In this document: piece by piece, positions 47,474 to 57,182 of the stretch | How the letters are laid out: each line of letters starts with the position of its first letter | How positions within the stretch are numbered: position 1 is the first letter of the stretch | DNA from: Gyromitra esculenta | Taxonomy: Eukaryota > Ascomycota > Pezizomycetes > Pezizales > Discinaceae | Direction of reading: 5' to 3' | Length of the DNA: 64,000 nucleotides | NCBI GenBank assembly: GCA_038503075.1 | Contig: JBCAML010000006.1 | Span: forward strand, 620,001 to 684,000 | The notes under the pieces: generated by a model | What the model was told of the DNA's origin: nothing | The model's database searches: none | The model's input: the letters and a program-made list of their open reading frames with translations, nothing else | Position numbers and translations under genes: made by a program

Positions 47474-48198
47474 TATATAAACAAGACCCTGTGTATTCTA
47501 CATCTATCATGATCATGTTTGCGTCGGCGATTCTCGAAAACTCTTTTTTGTCGGCTGATCGGATTCAAGCAGAGAGTTTGCCGATGTATATATCTGAAAC
47601 ACGTCTCAGTTTGTGCTTGGCAGCTTCGGATCTTTTTTCTTAGTATTTTGTCATGTACAACCTTCCTGAAATTGGACTCAGCATAACTATGAGGACTTCA
47701 GGCTCATCTTGAATATTCGTGGGCACACGAATCGAATCTACAAGCAATATACGTATATTGAGATAGCAAATTAGAAATAGTAATCCGTCGTATCATGATA
47801 GATTTGTATGAGACCCAGCGCTCCTACCGAAAACACGAATGTGGATTACATGTAAACTTTACTTGAGTTTAGACCTCTCTTATAACGCAATTGCTGGGGA
47901 GAGTTTCTTTTGCTGCAAAATATGCCATATATAGCTGCACTCCTGAGGCACAGCACGGAACACAGCGTTCCCGTGCTGCTAATGCCCGGGAACTGGGTAA
48001 TACCTACAGTCGCAACTCGATATGCCGGATGCCAAGTATCGGGTGGATTCCATACGTGATAGCAAATTATCCGCAATAGCCAATGATTCCTAAGCCCAGG
48101 GCACCATAAAATCTTAGAGTTAGGGGCTTGGGTCTATGAAAGATAGCGCCCCCTAATAGGTATAAACATCGGGTGCTAAGCTAAGAAAATCTGTGATA

Positions 48199-48583
48199 TG
48201 GTGCGAGAGGGCGTAAAGGGTGAGTTGGGCAAACTGCCTACACCCTCTTCAAAAAAAGATTTGTTAGCAAAGCTACAATCAAAAAACCACATTCTGAGGG
48301 AATGTCACCAAATTTGTGGCTTTAATCACCCATTTTCGTCTCTTGGAGGCCGCCAAAAGCCTCTTTTGCTGTTTTCAGGATTCTGATTGGCTAAAATCAT
48401 CTACTTGTTAGCAGGCATACGAACTGGAAAACATGGGGTGTGTGGCTTTCTATGCTACGGAAACCGTACCTAATGTCGCAGCACACAAAGCCACACCCCC
48501 CGTGTTTTCCGGTTCGTATGCTTGCTAACAAGTAAAGGTGTGGACCAGCTGGCCCAGCTCACCCTTTACGCCCTCCCGCACCA
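48199..48583. mobile_element. MITE TGGTGCGRGAGGGCG, inside the outer element
   Basis: Ends TGGTGCGAGAGGGCGTAAAG and, on the other strand, TGGTGCGGGAGGGCGTAAAG, continuing GGTGAG on both sides, flanked by TA. It is 385 bp long including the inner 129-bp element; about 254 bp belong to it. Confidence 0.92.
48404..48532. mobile_element. MITE family CTTGTTAGC, copy 2 (innermost)
   Basis: A 129-bp copy of the family at 47033, TA-flanked, with arms CTTGTTAGCAGGCATACGAA and, on the other strand, CTTGTTAGCAAGCATACGAA. It lies wholly inside the TGGTGCG element, so it was the last of the three to arrive. Confidence 0.95.
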
Positions 48584-48603
48584 TAGCAAATACTATTTAT
48601 ATA

Positions 48604-48756
48604 CAGCCTCCGGTGGAATTATTGTAGAATTGTGGCAACTCAGGATCTAAAGCTTTTATTGGTCTTCTAGGTTTATCGGAAAGATCTTGACTGCGGTATT
48701 GGCTGCTTGGGCGTTCGCTTACCATTGTTTTCCTACAGTAATTCTACCAGAGGCTG
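48604..48756. mobile_element. MITE family CAGCCTYCGG, copy 2
   Basis: A 153-bp homologue of 40530-40678, here with TA on both sides. It lies inside the outer element (48007-48918), 20 bp to the right of the TGGTGCG element. Confidence 0.92.
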
Positions 48757-49519
48757 TAGTAGCAGGGATCTAATATCTCCCACCTACCATACAGCACGGG
48801 ATAGCGGAAAATCCGGGACAGCAAATTAATTTTGGTGGTGGAAATCCATAACAGCAAAACTTGTACGTGACAGCGAGAGATCTGGGGCAGCGAGATCCGG
48901 CATATCGAGTTGCGACTGTAATGATGATTTAGTGCGCCTGCGGAACTCGGTGATGCTACAAGCCTCAACTACGATCCTTTGCCCATCTGGGTACTCTTAA
49001 TCGGGCACTTCAAGAAACAACTTCATCCATGATCACTGTAGTGGTTATTTCTTTTAGCTCCTTCACGAAGCAGATAGGGTTAAGCCTTCGCGCTATCCCT
49101 ACACTCTTGATACTCTAGAGCAGTACCGCTTATTATTTGTTGGTTTTTGGTAATCAAAGTAAACGGTACCCGGAAGAACGCTCCCGGTGTCAGTTTAACG
49201 AAATATCCCATTGAAGAAAGCCAGGGGACTCGAATAATCCGTCATTAAAGGCCTAAACGAGGCCCGCTTACCAAAAAATGTGCCGTCTTTTCCACAGCCT
49301 TTCCTCCTTTCTCCTAGAGGCTGAGGGCACTAAGAATTCGAACAGAGGGCATCACTAAGAAGTCTGTGTCCTGCCTGTACCAGTCTTTATTGATGTGCCC
49401 TTCCCTCGTTTTTGATTTCTTGACTTCTCTCTCGTGATCACTACTTCCTTGTTTGGGGCCTCAATTTTTTGTACCTTATAGCATACTGCTTATACTTTTG
49501 TCCGAACTGCTCTGTTAGG

Positions 49520-51518
49520 ATGTGGAAAATTAAGTTTCTCAACTCTTCTGCGCGTCTTGCAGTACTGGCGGGTATTATGCTTATGGTATGCTGCGTCGCT
49601 GTGACTGCGACTGCGACTGCGACGGAAGATTCCGACAATATCTCTGGGATGATAACAACTAGCAGTATTCCCACTGATATATCTAACTCGGCAAGTTCAT
49701 TTGGGGGCATTATTGCAGTTAGTACTACCTCAATACTACTTTATATTTACACTTTTAGGTACACCGAGACAGCCTACGGCCTAAAAATGCTGATATTGTA
49801 TATGTATAATATGTAGTGCGCAGTTCTGACTGGCGTCTTTTGGGGCAAAGTCTCATACCCATCCTCTTCGGTTTATGGTGACGAGAATGCATATTGGTGT
49901 AAGTCCATTATCTTAAGTACGCGATGGGATATTCACACTCATTTTGTCAAATAGCTGCCACCGCGGTTCTCTCACCTTCGTGTATATTTAGTCCTAAATC
50001 TGCCCAGGATGTGTCAATTGCTGTCAAGATCTTGGTCTTGGCTAAAGTTGAATTTGCCATCAAAGGTGGCGGACACACTGCCAACAAAGGTTGGGCTAAC
50101 ACAGACAAAGGAATTCTTATCTCGTTATCTGAGTTGGACACTCTTGAGGTTACGCCTGGAGCCGACTATGTCCAGGTTGGTGCCGGGCGTCATTGGGAAG
50201 AAGTTTACAGCTATTTAGATGCGAAGCAACTAAGTGTTGTTGGTGGGCGTATGACTGGAGTTGGCGTTTCTGGATATTTGCTTGGTGGAGGAATCTCCTA
50301 TATTTCTAACGAAAGAGGATTTGGATGTGACAATGTTAAAAACTACCAGGTATGCACAAGTACATTTCTAAAGAGCTTTGGTCTTGGCTAATCTGCTTGC
50401 ATATAGATTGTCCTTGCGGATGGCAGCATCGTCGATGCAAATGCTCAGACTAACCCAGACCTGTTCAAAGCGCTCAAAGGTGGTACTAACAACTTTGGGG
50501 TTGTGACTCGTTTCGATCTTTATACCTATAAAAGTACTGGGGTATATGCTGGGTCTCTTTACTACATGGAAAACAACTTCGATGCGCTATTCAATGCTAC
50601 TGCAAATTATGCGATTGGCAATACCGATCTGAAAACACATGTTATCCCGGCATTTGTTTCGTTGCCAGGCTATTCGATTGCTGCTTTTTACGTTTTCTCC
50701 AGTGATCCTGTCACTTCGCCACCAGCAGCGTTACAGCCCTTTTTCAACATTCCGACTTTCACAAACACCGCAAGGCTTACGAATTTTACTAGCGCTACTC
50801 AGGAGTTAGGAGCCGGTGACGTTTTTGGCATGAGGTTAGTCTGGTATATAGCTTGTCATTCTTTGGGGCATTAAGTAACCATGGTTTTGTATCTTGGTAG
50901 GCACTATCTCCAAGCCTTAACAATCGTGGCCGACACCTCACTCTACAAGGATATCTATGCAATTTTTAAGGAAAACAATGCGCCATTGACCTCATCAGTC
51001 AATGGCTTTCAAGCTTCCGTTGCATACCAGCCACTTGGTGCTAGTGTTATTGCAGCTGGTGTAGCTCGTGGAGGCAACTCTTTAGGACTCAGCGCGAGTC
51101 AGGGGACTCCGACCTGTATGAACTTCTGCTTCTTTATTGTACGGGTTACAAGGCCTACCGATTAACTCTCACTATCGTAGGCTTGAACTTCAACTATCGC
51201 TGGGCGAATACATCCGACGATGACATAGTAAAGGCCGTTGCGAACACAGTAATCACCAAGGCTTCCAGCCTCGCTAAATCTAGAGGTCTCTTCAACCCTT
51301 ATATGTAAGTGACCGTCACTCTCTCGGCGCATATATCGTAAAGGGTACTCATCCCTTTCGGGTAAAATAGTTATCTCAATTACGCAGACGCAAACGCAGA
51401 TGTCATCGAGAACTATGGAGCGCAAAACGTGAAATCACTCCAGGCTGCGAAGAAGAAATATGACCCCAAAAATATTTTTGGGACACTTGTGAAGGGTGGT
51501 TTTAAGGTGCCTCGGTGA
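49520..51518 (+). CDS. Secreted FAD-linked oxidase (berberine-bridge type)
   Basis: Oxidises small organic substrates using covalently bound FAD. Seven exons (49520-49717, 49817-49898, 49955-50349, 50407-50834, 50901-51115, 51181-51304, 51371-51518) encode 529 residues with every phase consistent. The N-terminal hydrophobic stretch (about 10-30) ending TATATATEDS is a likely signal peptide. YWSATAVLSPSCIFSPKSAQ opens the FAD-binding PCMH domain. GGGH with His134 is the flavin-attachment His, and GFGCDNVKNYQIVLADGS is typical. The second (Cys) FAD attachment site of bicovalent members is replaced by VVGGRMTG, so a single covalent link is predicted. The C-terminal substrate domain ends with the family hallmark NYG, then KKKYDPKNIFG. 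Such enzymes often sit in secondary-metabolite clusters, but no cluster partner is visible. The first intron (GTTAGT to ATGTAG) is the least certain. Confidence 0.92.
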
Positions 51519-52222
51519 TTGTAATTTGTTCGTTGCTATTTTTAGTCGAAAATTCGATGAATCACGTAGTTCAAGCTTATAACTTTTGTAATTTTAATAT
51601 GTAGTTTATCTAGGGGATGAAGATATAGATGCGTCGTGCTTAAGGTTGAAAAGAAGAAGTATCAATGGCAAGAACTGCAGTGGGCTAAGGTTGGCGAGAG
51701 CTTATAACTAGCATTTTTGTTGGAACGTGAACTTATGCATATGTGATACGTGCGTGTGCTCTGTGGTGACGGAATATTTCTCCATAATCGATATTTACAC
51801 AACTAGATCCATCTATGTTTGTTGATATCACTTGTAATTGATTGAAACTACCTTAGGGCAAGACTGGGACCGCAGATGGCCAGAATGGACTACATGTATG
51901 GTTGGTGATGGTTAGGGATTAAAGTTTTTACCTGCACTTTACTGTTGAGGCTAACTATAGTATGGGGGTAACAGTTGAACGGCCTGATGGAGGGCAGGAC
52001 TCAGATCTACTGTACTTGGCGAATACAAAGAAATTCAGAAAAATACCATAGTCCTGTGCAGTTGCGTCCAACAAGTCCCTATGGTTTTTGAAGTGCCACA
52101 ATACAACTAGTTGATGACAAACCTTCTTTAAACATAGAGTATAATTTTATTCTACCTTTATTATTACCTAAATGAATCGCATATGTAGTCAGCTATCTTA
52201 TATTTTTTCTTTCCATTGAATA

Positions 52223-52359
52223 GAGTGTTTTGGCCACTGCGTCGCAACTAAAATTCGAGCTCAAAATATAAATTCTTGGCGGATTTTCACATAGTATTAT
52301 GCCAAAAATTCATATTTTGAGCTCGAATTTTGGTTGTCATGGGGTTGGCCAAAACACTC
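52223..52359. mobile_element. TA-flanked MITE GAGTGTTTTGGCCA
   Basis: A 137-bp inverted repeat with outer ends GAGTGTTTTGGCCA on both strands, imperfect next bases, then a long inner match (AATTCGAGCTCAAAATAT and its complement). TA flanks both sides. There is no coding capacity. Confidence 0.9.
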
Positions 52360-52674
52360 TAATATCAAATATTTAGTTGATTTCTGCCCATTAATCTCAA
52401 GCCTGTTAACGTTGCAATTGTGTCGTGGTGTGTACTTCAAAAACAGCAGGGTCTTGTTGGACGCAAGTGCATCCTCTTGATAGGTACATGTAGTTCTGTG
52501 CCAAGCCTTGATCCCTGTCCACCATCCGGCCAGTACCCCTGTGATGTCCAGCTGTGTGAGAGTTGGTAATTAACAGCGGATCATGTGAGACATCTCGCAT
52601 CGAGCTAGCCCGAGTGGGCTGACCTTGTGATGTGTTTTTGTTTATGCAGGTACCAAGCCACCTACAGATGCGTA

Positions 52675-52702
52675 CATGTAAGTACATCTAGGTACTTACA
52701 TG
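52675..52702. promoter_or_regulatory. Perfect hairpin upstream of the aminopeptidase gene
   Basis: CATGTAAGTAC (52675-52685) and GTACTTACATG (52692-52702) are exact reverse complements separated by ATCTAG. This lies 168 bp before the start codon and overlaps a TACATGTA palindrome. A role as binding site or RNA hairpin is conjecture. Confidence 0.4.
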
Positions 52703-52870
52703 ATCAAATTTATCGTGTTTATCACCCCAGCTCCCTTCTTTTCCTGTTCTTGCTCCATTCATCCTCCTCCTCCTCCTCCTTCTATTCCTCACCCTGCTGT
52801 TTCTCATATCTAGTTCATCAACTTATCTCGAAGATCGCTCCATATCCCCCAACCAATTTATATATACATT

Positions 52871-54809
52871 ATGCGTAACCCTGATAGTTCCAACCTTCGC
52901 GCTCATGCGCGTCATCAACACGACTGGGAGGTTGATGCCATTTCAGTGAGCTCCCCATTTAATCGCTTCCTCAAAGCTATTTCTGATATTCTTAAATGTG
53001 AAGTCTGCTTTGAGTCTTACCTCCAAACCTTCTCAAATTCCGGCTCAAATTCCAACACCGGCAGTCACTCCTAAGAAAACCGCCAGTAAGGCTTCGGATA
53101 TTAATCCCGAGGATTATACCAAGCCCTTCTTAGACTTTATTAATGGGAACCCGACCGTCTTCCATGCAGTTCAATATTTTGCTAATCGTCTCGAATCTGC
53201 CGGCTTCACAAAGCTTTCGGAACGCGATACGTGGAACTCGAAGCTAAGTCACGGAGCAAAGTACTATGTCACCCGTAACGGTTCTTCGTTGATTGCCTTT
53301 ACAATACCTTCTGGTTATACTCCCGGAAAAGGTGTCGGAATTGTAGTTGGTCATATCGATGCCCTCACTGCTAAACTGAAGCCTGTGTCCAAGAAACCAG
53401 ATTCACACGGCTACGTCCAGCTCGGTGTCGCCCCCTATGCAGGAGCACTCAACTCCACGTGGTGGGATAGAGACTTGGGTGTCGGTGGGAGAGTTGTTGT
53501 TAAGAATTCCCAGGGAAAGATTGAGACCAAATTGGTTAAACTAGACTATCCAATTGCTAGAATTCCGACATTGGCTCCGCACTTTGGAAGTGCAGCAAGC
53601 GGGCCGTTCAACCTAGAGACGCAGATGGTGCCAATTATTGGTCTTGAAAGGTACGCCTCAAAACTCCGAGAACGTTTCCCGTTTAAATTTTAGCTACTTG
53701 ATTCCTAACCAGCTCCAAAACAGTCCAGAGGATAAATCTGCCGATTTCAGAACAGGTAGTTTTGCAAAGACTCAGCCGCCGCGACTCGTCAAGGCTATTG
53801 CTGCAGAACTTGGTCTCACCGAATGTAACCCCCCACTCCCGCCCCCGCCAGGTTAAATGAACGGGCTCTCATAACTCTTCACCGATACAGGCTCTTCTAT
53901 TATCAACTGGGAACTTGAACTTTTCGATACTCAGCCGGGTCAGCTCGGTGGGCTTTCTAAAGAGCTTCTTTTTGCCCCCAGGATTGATGATAAACTCTGC
54001 TCATTTTCAGCTTTGGAAGCACTCATCGCTGCTACTTCCGACAAAGTGGATCTAGAAGGGTCAACAATTAACCTTGTTGGGCTTTTTGATGATGAAGAGA
54101 TTGGAAGTCGGTTGAGGCAGGGTGCTGCAGGGAACTTAATGAGCAGCGTTATTGAGCGCACAATCGACGCATTTTCAAACGGAAAGGCTGGAGCAGTAGG
54201 TTTTGTTCTTAGTTTTGAGGACTTGACACCCGATTGAGTGCTTACTGTGTACTAGAATGTCCTTTCGCAGACATATGCCAACAGTTTCCTGATTTCAGCA
54301 GATGTCTCACATGCTGTAAATCCCAATGTAAGACCTTTTTCTTTCTCCTATAACGATTTTGTAGACTAACTTCGGCACTTAAAACAAGTTCTTAAATGCA
54401 TATCTCCCAGACCACATGCCGCAGCTGAACGTCGGTTTGACAGTTGCCGCCGACAGTAACGGACACATGACTACCGAGTAAGCATTTGCTATAGAGTGTC
54501 GATTTCTCTATTATGCCTAGCTAACGAATTGGTAGCTCTGTATCGGCTGCATTCCTCACTAGGATAGCTGAGAAAAGCGGTAATGTTTTGCAAGTATTCC
54601 AAATTAGAAATGATAGCAGGAGCGGAGGTACCGTTGGGCCGATGCTGAGTACAGCAACTGGTATAAGGTCAATTGACGCTGGCCTTGCACAGCTCTCTAT
54701 GCACAGCATAAGGGCTACTTGTGGAAGCAAAGACCCAGGCTTGGGTGTCAAGATTTTTGCAGCCTTTTTTGAGCATTTCGAGGAAGTCGACGCGGAATTT
54801 GAGGAGTAG
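52871..54809 (+). CDS. Vacuolar M18 aminopeptidase (Ape1/Lap4 type)
   Basis: A zinc-dependent aminopeptidase of the M18 family, in yeast delivered to the vacuole as a large assembled particle. Seven exons (52871-52945, 53004-53650, 53724-53824, 53891-54195, 54271-54327, 54389-54477, 54536-54809) encode 515 residues, close to the yeast length. Metal and active-site motifs are in order: VVGHIDALTAKLKP (His142, Asp144), WWDRDLGVGG, FAPRIDDK, GLFDDEEIGS, FLISADVSHAVNPN and QLSMHSIRATCGSKD. LTVAADSNGHMTT and the ending FEEVDAEFEE favour the vacuolar Ape1 branch over the cytosolic aspartyl aminopeptidase branch. The first exon is short and encodes a hydrophilic 25-residue start; the 58-bp intron has a TTCTGATATT branch site. 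The gene looks complete and functional. Confidence 0.95.
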
Positions 54810-57182
54810 GTCCATTTAGGACCTTGTTTAAAGTATTTCGATTAATCTGGATAACTTGGGCTTATTGGTTTCAAATGGCCTCAGATCTTGGCCCTTGTTT
54901 AATTTTTCCTCTTGCGCAAAGGCTATAGCGAATCGTACGTATTTTAGGAGTAATAAAGAAGAAGCTGGTTACGAAGATTAGATTACATAGAGTAAATGAA
55001 AGAAAATTATTATTAATATCACTTGCGCTTATCTCCCCAAAAAAAGCTGCCTGAAAGGTGTTGAAGGTGCTCAAATCATGGGGGAGAAGCGGTTGGAGAC
55101 ACAGGATGTCATTCGTAGAATCCTGGTTAGAAATGTTGGATAGGTTGATTATTCGTGATTCTCAGTAGTCCGGTGAAGTAGTAAAGAGAAAAACAGAATA
55201 GAAGAACGGGCATAGAGCCCCATATATATACTCCCTATGGAGTCATATATAAACAGGTTTATGGGGGCTCTTTGGGCGCCGAATAGATCGGCCCGAGCAA
55301 CCCCCATTAGTAGCAATGGCATGCCACTAGGAAGCCTATAGACATATTCCATATATCCAACAAGAAATATGCTCCTTTATTACTGCGCGTAATTACCTGT
55401 CTATCTGCTAGGTATGATGCTCTTAAAACAACCTGAAAAAAATAAACAAGTACTAAGAGTACTTGTCATGACACAATTCTGGGCGTAAGTACTCCATGTG
55501 TCCACCTACTTCATCCGCACCCAACCCCAATTCATAAAGCTACTCGTTTCCTACCTAATACAATCCCCAATACGCTGCTATCATCCATGCCTCCTCCTCC
55601 TTTTATGTAAGTCCTATCACTAGCTTCTCTCTTCTTTGCTTATCCTATGGTCCTTATCCTATTCCCTGTGGTGCCTTGTACCTGCTGGTACTCCTGGTTC
55701 CTAAGACAATATCCCGCTCTTGCGAATTTCTCTGCTTGCTTTTCTAAACACGTTTTTGCCTTTGTTTTTTCTCCTCAGCTGCAGGATAGGTGGGAGTCTG
55801 TTAACATACTGTTATACCTGTTTTGTCGGTGCTTTTGTTGGCGGGACTGGGGTTTTGGTAGGACCACTTTGCGCGAGGAATTGCTGTGGATCTGTGTGAG
55901 GGTGTTTTGCCAATTAAGAACACTTTCTCGACGCGTTAAAATTTCGAAACAAAGAAGTTTTTTTTTAACGGTGATCTAAAAGAGCAGCAATAAAGTGGAC
56001 GCACATGTGGTGGGTTTGTTGTGTGGGCGGAACCTATTGAAGCTATCTCTCGGTATTATCTAGCTAGAATTTCAAGGCTTCAGCTGCACTAGGCTTGTTC
56101 TCATCAGCTATAGGTAGAGCTATTATTGCATTCGCACGAGAGAACGGAAGATTTTACTGCATATGCGTAACCATATCTAAACCTGTGCTAAAGTTGAGTT
56201 TGTACTACACGCAGCAACCCACCCTCCTCTCTCACCAAAGGATATTGTGAATACGGGCTTACTAATATCATTCGGAGTAGCTTATGATTTTTCTAACAGG
56301 TCCAGGGTTACATAGCATTTTAAATTAACCAGCAGGCTACATGTATACGTACTCGAGGCAGGCATTTAGTACCCGAACATGCAAGCTGCTGGAGGGTCTT
56401 AGTCTATTGGGGGGTAAGGCGAATTTCGTATTTCTGGCTGGTTAGAAAACCCTACATGCCACTTGCATGTTCGGGTACTGAATGCCTGCCCTAAGTACCG
56501 TATGCACTCTCAAAATACGATCTGAAAGTGCCCAAGCTAAGCCAAGTATGGCGCGAAATGTGGCTAAATCGTTTGTCTTCGGCCACTCAGAAGTTCCCTC
56601 AAGAATGCCACACAAAAAAACGTGGCTCATGCAAAGACCGAGCTTCTGAGTGGGCTATCCGACACTACATTAGGCCTAGCTAGAGACACCTTCAAGTCGT
56701 ATTCCGACCTAAGCTTGCTTGAATCTCCAGATTTTACCAATTAACGTAGACTGATGCCTAGTGCATAGTATCCTTCACTTATTAAAAGCCTTATTAGGAC
56801 TCGCTGAGAGTTGTGGAACGAGAGGAAACGCTGTTTTCTCTTACTCGCGCTGCTATCTGGTGACAGACTTATCCCGACACCCGTAGTACGGTATGCATAT
56901 AGCTCTACGTATACACAAGCGACCTTTGATGCTGCAGCTAGCCAGGTATTGATAGTAAAAATGTGGGGGGGTGTTGCAGTTAGTACGGGATCAGCTCACT
57001 ATACATATAGTTACATGTAGCCTCACACCTAACTTATCACGTCATCCTCCGTCCCCCCTACATCATCCTTGATTGAAATTTCAACTCCACTTTTTGTGTT
57101 GCAACGGCGTTACACACAGCAAAAAGTCTTTAACAATTAGGCTTCACTACCCCGCACCTCAACTCGCTTAGGATCCGAGAAG
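54810..57182. other. Spacer with one MITE
   Basis: No gene is supportable; the 110-residue frame at 55647-55979 is Cys/Phe-rich and unlike a conserved protein. It contains the element at 56348-56500 and TACATGTA at 56338 and 57012. A weaker inverted pair (CCACTCAGAAG near 56580 and CTTCTGAGTGG near 56643) lies to its right. Confidence 0.5.
56348..56500. mobile_element. TA-flanked MITE with GCAGGCATTYAGTACCCGAA ends
   Basis: A 153-bp element. The two arms share GGCAGGCATTYAGTACCCGA and ACATGCAAG, about 38 bp in total, with CG/CGG at the outer tips and TA flanks. The central 70 bp is unique. No open frame. Confidence 0.85.

Larger units (their letters stand above)
48007..48918. mobile_element. 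Outer pogo-like element of a nested MITE stack
   Basis: Perfect inverted ends CAGTCGCAACTCGATATGCC (continuing GGAT) at 48007-48030 and 48895-48918, flanked by TA. Removing the elements at 48199-48583 and 48604-48756 leaves about 370 bp of its own sequence. It is related to the 134-bp element at 47340. No transposase frame remains. Confidence 0.88.
44961..49519. other. MITE-rich gene-free spacer
   Basis: About 4.5 kb without a supportable gene. It contains an imperfect inverted-repeat element (46090-46232), one CTTGTTAGC MITE (47033-47156), one CAGTCGCACCTC MITE (47340-47473) and the nested stack at 48007-48918. TACATGTA occurs at 45557, 47062 and 47847. Confidence 0.65.
51519..52870. other. 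Spacer upstream of the aminopeptidase
   Basis: It contains a TA-flanked MITE (52223-52359), TACATGTA at 51891, 52486 and 52673, a perfect hairpin at 52675-52702 and a CCT microsatellite at about 52761-52780. The last 200 bp should hold the promoter of the aminopeptidase gene. Confidence 0.6.

Noticed and set aside
55647..55979. 110-residue Cys/Phe-rich frame
   Set aside because: It has no recognisable domain, no neighbouring exons, and begins and ends in ordinary AT-rich spacer.
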